A DNA stretch of 64,000 nt, taken from NCBI GenBank assembly GCA_012103325.1, contig WLWY01000003.1:744001-808000 (forward strand), given 5' to 3'. Below the pieces are notes generated by a model, which saw only the letters and a program-made list of their open reading frames with translations, made no database searches and was not told the DNA's origin. Shown here one piece after another: positions 27,942 through 35,486 of the stretch; position 1 is the stretch's first letter, and the number at the start of each line of letters is the position of its first letter. The position numbers were made by a program, and so were the translations under genes. Origin of the DNA: Alphaproteobacteria bacterium. Lineage in GTDB: Bacteria; Pseudomonadota; Alphaproteobacteria; UBA8366; GCA-2717185.

Positions 27942-28169
27942 TCAAGCTCGGTCTTCGATGCCACGATCGCGGCGTTCTTCAACCGCATCCGGCGCTCGGT
28001 TCGCCCGTGCATTGGTGAACGCCTCCAAATCCTTATACGCCACGCGCCAGTCGCGACCGAATTTGACGGCGCGCAAACTGTTGTCGTGAATCCAGGCGCG
28101 GACGGTGCTTTCCTTTACTTTCAACAGATCGGCGACCTCGTGCACCGTAAGCATGGGACGGCTGAGCAT
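27942..28169 (-). CDS. Excisionase-type helix-turn-helix protein
   Basis: A 75-residue DNA-binding protein. Residues 6-52 (MLTVHEVADLLKVKESTVRAW followed by a wing with KFGRDWRVAYKDLEAF) form the winged helix of the HTH_17/excisionase family, related to MerR. AGGAG is eight bases before ATG 28169. The C-terminal 20 residues are charged and probably flexible. No integrase or prophage gene is nearby, so a regulatory role is more likely than excision. It is divergent from nhaA across a 111-base AT-rich region, so nhaA or the gene itself could be its target. Confidence 0.85.
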   Translation of the reverse strand: MLSRPMLTVHEVADLLKVKESTVRAWIHDNSLRAVKFGRDWRVAYKDLEAFTNARANRAPDAVEERRDRGIEDRA

Positions 28170-28280
28170 AGCTCGTTCTCCTGATTTCTTATTTGTTTAT
28201 ATATTTTCTTCGTTGTTTATTGAAGTTCTTTGTTGTCCTTCTATCTGTAACGTAACGTATGCGTGGAGGGACAAACGAAC
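28170..28280. promoter_or_regulatory. AT-rich divergent promoter region with tandem TAACG repeat
   Basis: This segment between the HTH gene and nhaA is strongly AT-rich, unlike the surrounding genes, and should hold both promoters. At 28247-28259 it contains GTAACGTAACGTA, a direct repeat of TAACG, 22 bases before the nhaA start and close to its ribosome site GGAGGG (28265-28270). It could be a binding site of the HTH protein. That is a guess from position. Confidence 0.4.
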
Positions 28281-29498
28281 ATGAGCGCAATCGGCCGCCG
28301 GCTTTCTGCATTATTGCATCACGAAGCGGCCGGCGGTGTCCTGCTGATGTTGGCCGCCGCTGCGGCTCTCATTCTAGACAACTCGCCGCTGGACTGGCTT
28401 TACGACGCCATGCTGACGACTCCAGTGGTTGCGCAGGTCGGCGATCTGATTATCGACAAACCGCTGCTGCTGTGGATCAACGACGGCCTGATGGCGGTGT
28501 TTTTCTTCCTGGTCGGTCTCGAAATCAAACGCGAACTGCTCGAAGGACGCCTATCGAGTTGGGATCAAGCCGCGCTGCCCGCCATTGCGGCGGTGGGCGG
28601 CATGGTGATGCCGGCGCTGATCTATGTGGCCTTCAACTATCAGGATCCAGGAACCCTGCGCGGTTGGGCCATTCCCGCCGCCACCGATATTGCCTTCGCC
28701 CTCGGCGCCTTGGCCTTACTCGGCAGCCGGGTGCCTGTTGCTCTCAAGGTGTTTCTGCTCGCGCTCGCAATCCTCGACGACCTCGGCGCCATTGTGATCA
28801 TCGCCATTTTCTACACGGCAGAACTCTCGCTGACGTCTTTGACGATCGCCGGTATCAGTACGGCTATCCTGATCGGCCTCAACCGAGCGGGCGTACGCCG
28901 CGTTGCGCCGTACGTATTAGTGGGGCTCGTGATGTGGGTGTGCGTACTGAAATCAGGGGTGCATGCGACGCTCGCCGGTGTGATCATCGCGCTGACCATT
29001 CCATTACGCGTGCCCGACGGTGCACCCACGTCACCGTTAAAACGTCTCGAACATGAACTGCATCCTTGGGTGGCCTATTTTATCATGCCGGTTTTCGCCT
29101 TCGCCAATGCAGGCGTTCATCTGGGCGGCCTGTCGGTATCCGACCTTCTGGCGCCGATCCCTCTGGGCATTGCGTTTGGCCTTTTCGTAGGTAAGCAGTT
29201 GGGCGTGTTCGGCTTCACCTGGCTGGCAACCCAAGCCGGCTTCTGCCGCCTGCCGGACGGTATCAATTGGGTTCAGATTTACGGCATCGCCCTGCTCGCC
29301 GGCATCGGCTTCACCATGAGCCTCTTCATCGGCACCCTCGCCTTCCCGGACCCCGATCATGCCGCGGCAGTGCGACTTGGCGTGCTCTTGGGATCGATCC
29401 TGTCCGCGGTCATGGGGTACACTGTTCTGCGGCTGTCGACCGAGCCCGTAGCGCCTGTTCCCGGCGGTGCGCGGCAGCCAGCAAAATCGACCGCCTGA
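28281..29498 (+). CDS. nhaA: Na+/H+ antiporter NhaA
   Basis: A 405-residue inner-membrane antiporter exchanging cytoplasmic Na+ (or Li+) for protons, important for salt and alkali tolerance. The functional aspartates are present: D136 in [10 protein letters not shown], and the D166-D167 pair in [27 protein letters not shown] is also conserved. ATG 28281 is chosen over GTG 28263 because GGAGGG (28265-28270) lies ten bases ahead. Carbonic anhydrase follows after 15 bases, so the two are likely one transcript, joining Na+/H+ exchange with bicarbonate/proton chemistry. The divergent HTH protein may regulate it. Confidence 0.96.
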   Translation: MSAIGRRLSALLHHEAAGGVLLMLAAAAALILDNSPLDWLYDAMLTTPVVAQVGDLIIDKPLLLWINDGLMAVFFFLVGLEIKRELLEGRLSSWDQAALPAIAAVGGMVMPALIYVAFNYQDPGTLRGWAIPAATDIAFALGALALLGSRVPVALKVFLLALAILDDLGAIVIIAIFYTAELSLTSLTIAGISTAILIGLNRAGVRRVAPYVLVGLVMWVCVLKSGVHATLAGVIIALTIPLRVPDGAPTSPLKRLEHELHPWVAYFIMPVFAFANAGVHLGGLSVSDLLAPIPLGIAFGLFVGKQLGVFGFTWLATQAGFCRLPDGINWVQIYGIALLAGIGFTMSLFIGTLAFPDPDHAAAVRLGVLLGSILSAVMGYTVLRLSTEPVAPVPGGARQPAKSTA

Positions 29499-29513
29499 CG
29501 ACGGAGAAACCCC

Positions 29514-30152
29514 ATGCGAGACGTGCCCGAACTGATCGAAGGTTACCGGCGGTTCCTCGACACCCGCTATCCGCAAGAGGCCGCCCTGTACCGCGCGCTG
29601 GCCGAAGACGGCCAAGAGCCAAAGACGATGATCATCGCCTGTTGCGACAGCCGGGCCGACCCGGCAGCGATCTTCAATGCGCGGCCTGGCGAGCTTTTCA
29701 TCGTCCGCAACGTTGCCAATCTTGTGCCGCCGCACGAACCGCATGGCGACTATCACGGCACCAGCGCAGCGCTTGAATTCGCGGTCGAAAGCCTCGAAGT
29801 CGAGACGATCCTCGTGATGGGCCATGCCCGTTGCGGCGGTATCAGCGCATTCCTCGACGGCCTCTACGAACCGACCGAGGAACCCGGCTTCATCGCCCGG
29901 TGGATGTCGCTGTTGAACCCGGCCCGGACGGACGCCCTGCGCGAAGCCGGTGGCGAGTCGACGGAACGGCAGCAGGAAGCGCTCGAACATGCCGCCATCC
30001 GGCATTCGATCGAAAATCTGCAAACCTTTCCGTGCATAAAGGAACGACTCGCCGACGGTCGCCTGCGCTTGCGCGGCGCCTATTTCGATATTGCGGATGG
30101 CCGGCTGTTGGCGCTCGATCCGGATACGGACCGGTTTGCACCCGTCACGTAG
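29514..30152 (+). CDS. Beta-class carbonic anhydrase
   Basis: A 212-residue zinc enzyme interconverting CO2 and bicarbonate. The zinc and catalytic residues are C43-x-D45-x-R47 (CCDSR) and H104-x-x-C107 (GHARCGG), with HGTSAALEFAV typical of the class. GGAG is just upstream of ATG 29514. It follows nhaA and so may help supply bicarbonate and protons under alkaline or saline conditions. The N-terminal segment PELIEGYRRFLDTRYPQEAA recurs in degraded form at 31752-31817, evidence of a second, lost copy. The gene converges with the VOC gene 15 bases away. Confidence 0.95.
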   Translation: MRDVPELIEGYRRFLDTRYPQEAALYRALAEDGQEPKTMIIACCDSRADPAAIFNARPGELFIVRNVANLVPPHEPHGDYHGTSAALEFAVESLEVETILVMGHARCGGISAFLDGLYEPTEEPGFIARWMSLLNPARTDALREAGGESTERQQEALEHAAIRHSIENLQTFPCIKERLADGRLRLRGAYFDIADGRLLALDPDTDRFAPVT

Positions 30153-30166
30153 TACGAAAACATCCG

Positions 30167-30607
30167 TCAGGCATCGAGGTCGAGAGGATCGGACTTGATG
30201 ATCGTATCGATCTCCTGCCAAGGCTTCTCCGGGACTTCGCAATAGATTTCGAGCTGATTGCCTTCCGGGTCGTTGAAATACACGCTCTTGGTCACCCCAT
30301 GGTCCGCGGTCCGGATGCCCTGCACGTCGTTCTCTTTCAGCCGGCGGTACATCGCCTTGACCGTATCCAGGCCGTCGGCGACCAGAGCGACATGAGCAAG
30401 ACCGACCTGGTTCTGTTCGGGGGATGCCGCGTCTTCGTCGACCTTGAAGATGGCAATGTCATGGTGATAGTCGTCGAAACGGAAGAACACCCCGAAGTCT
30501 TCACGTTCGTCGGCAATCTTCATGCCCAGGACACCATTGTAAAAGCGCTTTGCCGCATCGAGGTCCCGCATTTTCAGCACCACATGGCCCACGCGTTGAA
30601 TCGGCAT
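30167..30607 (-). CDS. VOC family protein (glyoxalase / extradiol dioxygenase-like)
   Basis: A 146-residue single-domain vicinal-oxygen-chelate protein. The two beta-alpha-beta-beta-beta repeats start with RVGHVVLKMRDLDAAKRFY (H8) and QVGLAHVALVADGLDTVKAMY, and the second ends NDPEGNQLEIYCE; the two histidines and the final glutamate would bind a divalent metal. The NDPEGN signature resembles catechol 2,3-dioxygenase-like and fosfomycin-type members, so the activity remains open. It stands alone on the minus strand with its own leader. Confidence 0.85.
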   Translation of the reverse strand: MPIQRVGHVVLKMRDLDAAKRFYNGVLGMKIADEREDFGVFFRFDDYHHDIAIFKVDEDAASPEQNQVGLAHVALVADGLDTVKAMYRRLKENDVQGIRTADHGVTKSVYFNDPEGNQLEIYCEVPEKPWQEIDTIIKSDPLDLDA

Positions 30608-30862
30608 GCCAGTCTCCTTTACGTCCCCACATCGCTACGCATACACAGCAGTTCCAAGAACGCTCGCACCAACACAGAGCGATGTCCAGTTTCTTTCCTG
30701 CTTCTTGCCATAACCCACCGGCGCAGTCATTTGAAACAAACACGGTGTCCCGGCGGTCGAAAATCCCCGATGAACAATTCGTTACAAGACTTGGTTCAGG
30801 TCTCCTGGCACACCACGTAATGAAAACATCCATCGTATGTTTTGCACAACGGGAGATAGGGA

Positions 30863-31048
30863 ATGCGCCAATTGGCAATAATTGCCTTTGCAAGTTTGGT
30901 CCTCGCCGCTTGCCAAACGAGGGGACCGGATGCCTCTGCTGATCCCTACTATACCGGCAATGTGATCGATTATTATTTCGGCAAGGTCAATCCAACGGAT
31001 AACGACCCGGACTTCACCTATGGCAACGATATCGACGGCGCCGGTTAA
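30863..31048 (+). CDS. Small lipoprotein (61 aa)
   Basis: The N-terminus MRQLAIIAFASLVLAAC is a complete lipoprotein signal with the lipobox LAAC (C17). The 45-residue mature part is acidic and rich in Asn, Asp, Gly and Tyr (DPYYTGNVIDYYFGK) with no known fold. GGGAGATAGGGA lies directly upstream of ATG 30863. A degraded segment with SADPHFTANV occurs at 31847-31876, matching SADPYYTGNV here. No function is known. Confidence 0.7.
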   Translation: MRQLAIIAFASLVLAACQTRGPDASADPYYTGNVIDYYFGKVNPTDNDPDFTYGNDIDGAG

Positions 31049-31354
31049 TCGCCTGGACTGGCTCCCGAGCGATGGCCGGGTCTGCCGACGGCGATAGCCG
31101 ACCTTAACGGTGGCGTCGATACCACTCTGGAAGTTCACCACGCGGTGGGCCATTACCACTATTCTCTATCTCGTGCGATAAGCTGCCCCGCTTGGGGATC
31201 TAAGACTGATAAACCGGGACGCGTTCGATACCGATTTTCTCCGTCCCAATAAGCCTCGCTATTCCGCATCCGGGCCCCCGTTTAACAGACAGGGCATGGA
31301 AACGGCGCAGGAAGAAATCCCTACAAGCTCAAATTGTCCGACTCGCCTACTGGC

Positions 31355-31540
31355 TTAATTCTCTGCGGCATTGGCCTCGCGCGACAGGCCGTTATTTTGC
31401 GAATACCTCTTCGTTTTCGCAGCTTCGTTGAGAAGTTCCTCTCGGACGTCCGGGCCGCCTGATCCGGTTTTTTCGGTGCGTTCAACGATCTCCCCGGTCA
31501 GCGCATACCGCTGGCCGGGACCTGGATTACGGAACACCAC
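31355..31540 (-). CDS. Possible small hypothetical protein (61 aa)
   Basis: A GTG-started frame gives a hydrophilic peptide with FRNPGPGQRYALTGEIVERTEKTGSG and a charged tail. It has no signal peptide or known motif. The codon pattern looks coding rather than random, but the ribosome site is poor and it lies in a gene-poor, decayed region. It may be a remnant. Confidence 0.25.
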   Translation of the reverse strand: MVFRNPGPGQRYALTGEIVERTEKTGSGGPDVREELLNEAAKTKRYSQNNGLSREANAAEN

Positions 31541-31567
31541 TGCTTACCCCAACATGTGAGGTGGGAC

Positions 31568-31837
31568 ATGACAGATACGCAAATTCATCCTTACTTCCTG
31601 AGAAGAAGGCAGGAAGTACAATCGGATCGGGAAGAAAAATATGATATCGCCCGCACTAAAATTATCGATGATCTGAGAAGGACTATCAGCACGCTTGTCA
31701 CGGTAAACAACAAAACAAATCTGGACCTGATAAGCGTACACATCGATCTCGCCCGAACTGATCGGCGCTTATCGGCGTTTCCTCGATACGCGCTATTCGT
31801 TAAGCGCTGCTTTGTACCCTCGCTGCCTTCACATTAG
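31568..31837 (+). CDS. Possible small hypothetical protein running into decayed sequence
   Basis: ATG 31568 has GAGGTGGGA just upstream. The frame gives about 89 residues, starting MTDTQIHPYFLRRRQEVQSD, with a charged, probably helical first half. Its last 30 codons read out of frame through the carbonic anhydrase fragment at 31752-31817, so the natural C-terminus has been lost or the whole frame is not functional. It is more AT-rich than the genes around it. No homologue is recognised. Confidence 0.25.
   Translation: MTDTQIHPYFLRRRQEVQSDREEKYDIARTKIIDDLRRTISTLVTVNNKTNLDLISVHIDLARTDRRLSAFPRYALFVKRCFVPSLPSH
31752..31817 (+). pseudogene. Carbonic anhydrase N-terminal fragment (decayed copy)
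   Basis: Translated from 31752 this reads PELIGAYRRFLDTRYSLSAA followed by LY; the intact enzyme at 29514 has PELIEGYRRFLDTRYPQEAA followed by LY, 17 of 22 identical. Most DNA differences are at third codon positions, so it diverged as a working gene before losing its remainder. It has no start, and the zinc-binding part is missing. Confidence 0.75.
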
Positions 31838-31843
31838 AGGGTC

Positions 31844-31876
31844 GGCACCTCCGCCGATCCGCATTTTACCGCCAAT
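31844..31876 (+). pseudogene. Fragment of the small lipoprotein (decayed copy)
   Basis: The frame from 31844 reads TSADPHFTANV and matches ASADPYYTGNV of the lipoprotein at 30863 (seven identical of the ten residues SADPxxTxNV). No signal sequence or start precedes it; the carbonic anhydrase fragment lies 26 bases upstream. The two fragments keep the order of the intact genes but lack everything between. Confidence 0.5.
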
Positions 31877-32003
31877 GTGAACGACGAACGCCTTAAGAAA
31901 GGCGCTTCCCGCCAAATTTCTCCCCTATATGCAGGAAGCGCGGTGAAGCCGCCTCCTGTTAGCATGGTTCTCTGGACGCTGACGAACGCTAAAGGAGTTT
32001 CCA

Positions 32004-32678
32004 ATGGCTTTACGGTCTGGAGCGCGATTATTTGCCGCCTTATTCGTCCTCCTTATAACGGGGTCCGTGGCGCAAGCGATACCCATTAGGGACATACCGG
32101 GCTTACAGGGCATCGCTTTGTTTGAAACCAGTGGCAGCCAGACCACGCTCTTCAACATGCTCCCAGGTGGTTCCGTCATTACACAACGTCGTAGCGATCG
32201 GTTATCATTCTCGAATAGTGATTTTGCATCGAACGCGAGTGAATTTTACGATTTCTTTTACTCGGATGCCGATGGCACCTTCAATCCCAACGGTGCGTTT
32301 CTCTCAATAACGGCCGTTTTTGACGGCACGCCAGATAGGGGATTGAATATAGAGAGGGTGGAGCTTGCCATAGTCGAGAACTTCGTTCTCCTACGGGAGT
32401 ATGCGAGCGTCGTTTCGAGTTTCGTCGCTCTTGGGTCCAATCCGGAACCCGGTTCAGTCGATAACGTTCTTGGCGACACAGCAGGTACGACGACATTTCT
32501 GGGCGATACTTTTGGTCAGCCTGATAATGTCCGCCTACGGTTGACGGTTGGCTTTGAGTCGACCGGTGAAAGCAATCTAACGACTGTTTTGGAGCCGAGC
32601 GCCTTAATAGTCTTTGGAGTGGGTTTACTTGGTCTCGATGCTCTTCGGCGGCATAGAAAAGCGGACGAGCTAATCTAA
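32004..32678 (+). CDS. Exported protein with PEP-CTERM-like sorting signal
   Basis: A 224-residue secreted protein: signal peptide at 1-25 (LFAALFVLLITGSVAQA), a beta-rich Ser/Asn/Asp/Gly middle, and a C-terminus LEPSALIVFGVGLLGLDALR followed by RHRK. The Glu-Pro motif, 16-residue hydrophobic helix and basic cluster are the tripartite PEP-CTERM arrangement recognised by exosortases, which process such proteins for surface or matrix display. The variant lacks the usual first Pro and has a longer tail (ADELI). AAAGGAG lies just before ATG 32004. No exosortase gene is in the window. The stop overlaps the convergent oxygenase beta gene by four bases. Confidence 0.75.
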   Translation: MALRSGARLFAALFVLLITGSVAQAIPIRDIPGLQGIALFETSGSQTTLFNMLPGGSVITQRRSDRLSFSNSDFASNASEFYDFFYSDADGTFNPNGAFLSITAVFDGTPDRGLNIERVELAIVENFVLLREYASVVSSFVALGSNPEPGSVDNVLGDTAGTTTFLGDTFGQPDNVRLRLTVGFESTGESNLTTVLEPSALIVFGVGLLGLDALRRHRKADELI

Positions 32679-33190
32679 ACGCAAAAAACGTCGACCATGC
32701 CCGGCACGTAGTCGTTCATCAGGACGATCTTCTTGCGCCTGATGCGCCAGTCGCCGTCGATCCGCGCAAGTTCATGCCGGTTGCGACCGAAGAAGACGTG
32801 CTGGGTCTTGTTGCGCAGGCTGAAAACGTGGCAGGTCCATGCCGAATGCAGGGTCATTGCGTCCGCCGTCGCGCCGTCCGCCAGAACCGAATTCGTGATC
32901 TGATGCGTGGTGCGAGGCAGCGGGTTGAGCGACGGGGCCTCGCCGGAGCGGATGCGCCAGACCCGATCCTCCAAGCCTGCCCGTGACTTGAAGTAGAAGA
33001 TTGAAATTTCGCGGTTCGGGTCATCGGTCATCTCGGTGTCGTCTTTCCAGGCCGGCGCCCAGAACTCGCAGTCCTCGCAATACAGCGCCAACCAATCATC
33101 CCAGCGACGCTCGTCGAGATACAGCCCCTCATGCGCCAAGACGGCGCGCCCCGCGGCCAGCAGCGAATTCCTGTCCATGTTCTCGGTCAT
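32675..33190 (-). CDS. Aromatic-ring-hydroxylating dioxygenase, beta subunit
   Basis: A 171-residue small subunit of a Rieske oxygenase with the cystatin/SnoaL-like fold. WDDWLALYCEDCEFWAPAW near the N-terminus, EISIFYFKSRAGLEDRVWRI and the C-terminal RIRRKKIVLMND are conserved in benzoate/anthranilate-type beta subunits, which stabilise the alpha3beta3 hexamer. ATG 33190 overlaps the alpha-subunit stop as ATGA, showing translational coupling and fixing the start. Confidence 0.93.
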   Translation of the reverse strand: MTENMDRNSLLAAGRAVLAHEGLYLDERRWDDWLALYCEDCEFWAPAWKDDTEMTDDPNREISIFYFKSRAGLEDRVWRIRSGEAPSLNPLPRTTHQITNSVLADGATADAMTLHSAWTCHVFSLRNKTQHVFFGRNRHELARIDGDWRIRRKKIVLMNDYVPGMVDVFCV

Positions 33191-34524
33191 TCGGCGGCGA
33201 GAGACGTGCTGTTCGAGAGGCGGCGGACCCATTCTCGGTAAGCGGCGTGATAGACCACTTCGCATTGCACGCCGTAGCTGCCATCGAGGCTGTAGGCCGG
33301 ATTGATGCCCAATTCCGTCGCCTGTTCGTCGGGTCCCTTTTTGACGGCGGCGATGCCGCGCTCGAAGCTCTGCAGCCAGTCGTCCGACATCGCCTCCAGG
33401 CCTGTCTGGCAGTCTTCGTAGCAGACCGTATCGTCCGGCGTGGCAAGACCGGAAACGTTGAAGAAATCTTCGTGCTGGCGAATCCGCTTGGCCCGCATTT
33501 CGTCCGGTTCACCGACCGGCCCCAGGCTATGCAGTGTCATCTCGGTGCGGTCGACCGCCAACGGCGTGAAAGTGCGCAGGATCAGCGACGTGGTATCGGC
33601 AAGCTGCAGGTTTGGAAAAATCGTCAGATTACGTCCGCGCAGCATCCATTTCGCCCGCGTCTCGCCGACGCGTTTCCGCACCGCGTCGATCGTCCCGTGC
33701 AGCGGTTGGTTTTCCGGGTTGGGCAAATCGGCCCAGATGACGCCGTGACCATTGTCGAACGTGAACATGCCAGCATCCATGGCGAAGCGGTTGCGGAAGT
33801 TCGGCGACACGACCTGCTTGTTACCGCTTTCCCCCGCTTCGCGCCGGTAGACGATCTTGGCGAAGCCGCGATGCGTCGAGGTCAGATGGTACCCGTCCTT
33901 GCCGTTGTCCATCTGCAGCTTCCAGTTGGCCGCATAGGTGTAGTGGGAGCGGCCCGGTATCAACTCCATCGGATCGCCCTGATCCATCACCAGGTCGATC
34001 ATGGTCCGCGCGTCACCCAGATAGTCCGCGAGCGGCATGACATCGGGGTTGAGGCTAACGAAGCAGAGCTCGCGGTAGCGCTCGAAGCGTGGCACGGGGA
34101 TCAAGTTATGGTCGGTCTCGTCGAAGGGCGCGCCGTATTCTCCCTGCTCCCGATCCTTGATATCCACGTTCGCGCCATCCGACCCATAGGACCAGCCGTG
34201 ATACTCGCAAATATGCGTCTTACAATTACCGCTTTGGGTATGGCACAAGGTCGCGCCACGGTGCCGGCAGGTATTGAAAAAGCAATGCAGCTCGCCCTTG
34301 CCGTCGCGCGTCACCATTACCGACCGCCGGCCGACCCTCGTGACGAAGAAATCGTGCGGTTCCGGGACTTGAGAGTCCAGGCAGACATAGACCCAGCCGC
34401 CTTCGAAGATGTGCGCCATCTCGAGCTCGAACAGGTCTGAGTCGCGGAACAGATCGCGATGCACGCGGAACATGCCCCGTGCGGGATCGTCTTTTACATA
34501 GTCCGTGGCGTCAGCGAAGCGCAT
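33187..34524 (-). CDS. Aromatic-ring-hydroxylating dioxygenase, Rieske alpha subunit
   Basis: A 445-residue oxygenase component. The Rieske [2Fe-2S] ligands are C86-x-H88 (CRHRG) and C106-x2-H109 (CEYHGWSYG). The mononuclear iron site is D210, H213, H218 in KDGYHLTSTH, with the D-x2-H-x4-H spacing of NdoB/BenA and a later acidic ligand region YEDCQTGLEAM. It dihydroxylates an aromatic or similar ring with electrons from a reductase. GGAGG seven bases before ATG 34524 sets the start. No ferredoxin or reductase gene is beside it. The XRE regulator gene begins the same strand upstream and may control it. Confidence 0.94.
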   Translation of the reverse strand: MRFADATDYVKDDPARGMFRVHRDLFRDSDLFELEMAHIFEGGWVYVCLDSQVPEPHDFFVTRVGRRSVMVTRDGKGELHCFFNTCRHRGATLCHTQSGNCKTHICEYHGWSYGSDGANVDIKDREQGEYGAPFDETDHNLIPVPRFERYRELCFVSLNPDVMPLADYLGDARTMIDLVMDQGDPMELIPGRSHYTYAANWKLQMDNGKDGYHLTSTHRGFAKIVYRREAGESGNKQVVSPNFRNRFAMDAGMFTFDNGHGVIWADLPNPENQPLHGTIDAVRKRVGETRAKWMLRGRNLTIFPNLQLADTTSLILRTFTPLAVDRTEMTLHSLGPVGEPDEMRAKRIRQHEDFFNVSGLATPDDTVCYEDCQTGLEAMSDDWLQSFERGIAAVKKGPDEQATELGINPAYSLDGSYGVQCEVVYHAAYREWVRRLSNSTSLAAE

Positions 34525-34605
34525 GCGAGTGCCTCCAATATCCGTGCCGCAAGAGCCCAAGCTTAGTAGACACGGCGTAAATCCGCTAGGGCTAGGCCTC
34601 TGCGG

Positions 34606-35457
34606 TCATCCTACGGCCCAGTCCCGAAAGAGATCCGCCGTCGCGGCATCGCTCGGGAAAAAGCTCTCGATGCGGATTTCCTGCACCGTTACGTCCTGCG
34701 GCGTGCCCAGCGTAGCTATCGTCGTGAACAGTTTTATGGACGTCCCGTCCTTGAGGAACTCGATGGTGAGAACCGGCTCTTGCGGCGCTTCGATCCTGGG
34801 GATCTCGAACGGTTTCGGGACGTCCGGGTAGCCGAGCAGCCGGGTCAGCAGCGCTGCGGTTTCCGCCGACCCGTCGGCGAGTGCGTCGGCCTGCACCGCG
34901 CGGACGAAGGATTGCGCAACTTCCGTCCAGTTCACGATGATTGGCCGCAAGATGTCGGGGGCGAGCAGGACGTCGGCGAGGTTGACCGGATTGGCGGGAT
35001 CGGCCGGTCGCTTCGGCGTGTCGTTGAGAAAGCTCGTCAGCCGCTGCGACCCCTCGTTTTCGCGCAACACGTTCCAGCGGCGGTCGACCACGAGCGCCGG
35101 ATAGGGTTCCTGCTGATCAAGGATGTGATCGAGCGCCTGGTTGACCAACATCAACGCCGGCTCCCCAAAACTGCTTTCGTTCCACACGGGGGCAAAGCCG
35201 GCTGCGAGCAACAGCGCGTTCTGTTCCCGTAACGGCATCTCCAACGCCGCAGACAATCGCAGGACCATTTCCCGGCTCGGCAGCGCGCGGCCAACTTCCA
35301 GGAAGCTCACATGGCGCTGCGAGACGTCGGCATGATGCGCGAGGTCGAGTTGCGAGAGACCGCGATGTTTCCGCCACCAACGTAGTTGCGACATAAATTT
35401 GCTGTTTTTGCTCAAAACGATCTTAGAGGTAGTTGTTTTTGCCTCGTCGCCTGACAT
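34606..35457 (-). CDS. XRE-family regulator with MmyB-like ligand-binding domain
   Basis: A regulator of up to 283 residues. The HTH is LRWWRKHRGLSQLDLAHHAD followed by VSQRHVSFLEVGRALPS; the remainder (RWNVLRENEG, then LRPIIVNWTEVAQSFVRAVQ) is the MmyB-like PAS-type domain that binds small ligands. Members of this family often regulate a neighbouring oxidoreductase or SDR. Start is uncertain: ATG 35457 or the internal ATG 35394 (MSQLRWW), neither with a good ribosome site. It lies between the Rieske oxygenase and the divergent DMT exporter, and could govern both. Confidence 0.88.
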   Translation of the reverse strand: MSGDEAKTTTSKIVLSKNSKFMSQLRWWRKHRGLSQLDLAHHADVSQRHVSFLEVGRALPSREMVLRLSAALEMPLREQNALLLAAGFAPVWNESSFGEPALMLVNQALDHILDQQEPYPALVVDRRWNVLRENEGSQRLTSFLNDTPKRPADPANPVNLADVLLAPDILRPIIVNWTEVAQSFVRAVQADALADGSAETAALLTRLLGYPDVPKPFEIPRIEAPQEPVLTIEFLKDGTSIKLFTTIATLGTPQDVTVQEIRIESFFPSDAATADLFRDWAVG

Positions 35458-35486
35458 CCTAGCCGAGAACGCGGGAGAAAGCAGCG

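Larger units (their letters stand above)
31049..32003. other. Long gene-poor stretch with decayed gene fragments
   Basis: Nearly a kilobase without a clear gene in an otherwise compact chromosome. The first 300 bases show nothing I can identify. Two weak small frames (31355-31540 minus, 31568-31837 plus) are listed separately. The last part contains recognisable pieces of a carbonic anhydrase and of the neighbouring small lipoprotein in incompatible frames. At 31902-31909 and 31934-31941 an 8-bp inverted repeat (GCGCTTCC / GGAAGCGC) precedes the next gene. I read the region as decay after a duplication or recombination. Confidence 0.6.

Noticed and set aside
27942..28169. Prophage or integrative element marked by an excisionase
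   Set aside because: No integrase, attachment repeats or phage genes occur nearby; the HTH family also includes ordinary regulators.
28170..28280. Sodium-related riboswitch before nhaA
   Set aside because: The region is AT-rich with no evident conserved paired helices; only a TAACG repeat is seen.
33001..34440. Long + strand open frame of 479 codons
   Set aside because: It is antisense to the Rieske alpha gene, whose iron ligands and overlaps are certain. The peptide has no recognisable domain; GC-rich third positions keep the opposite strand open.
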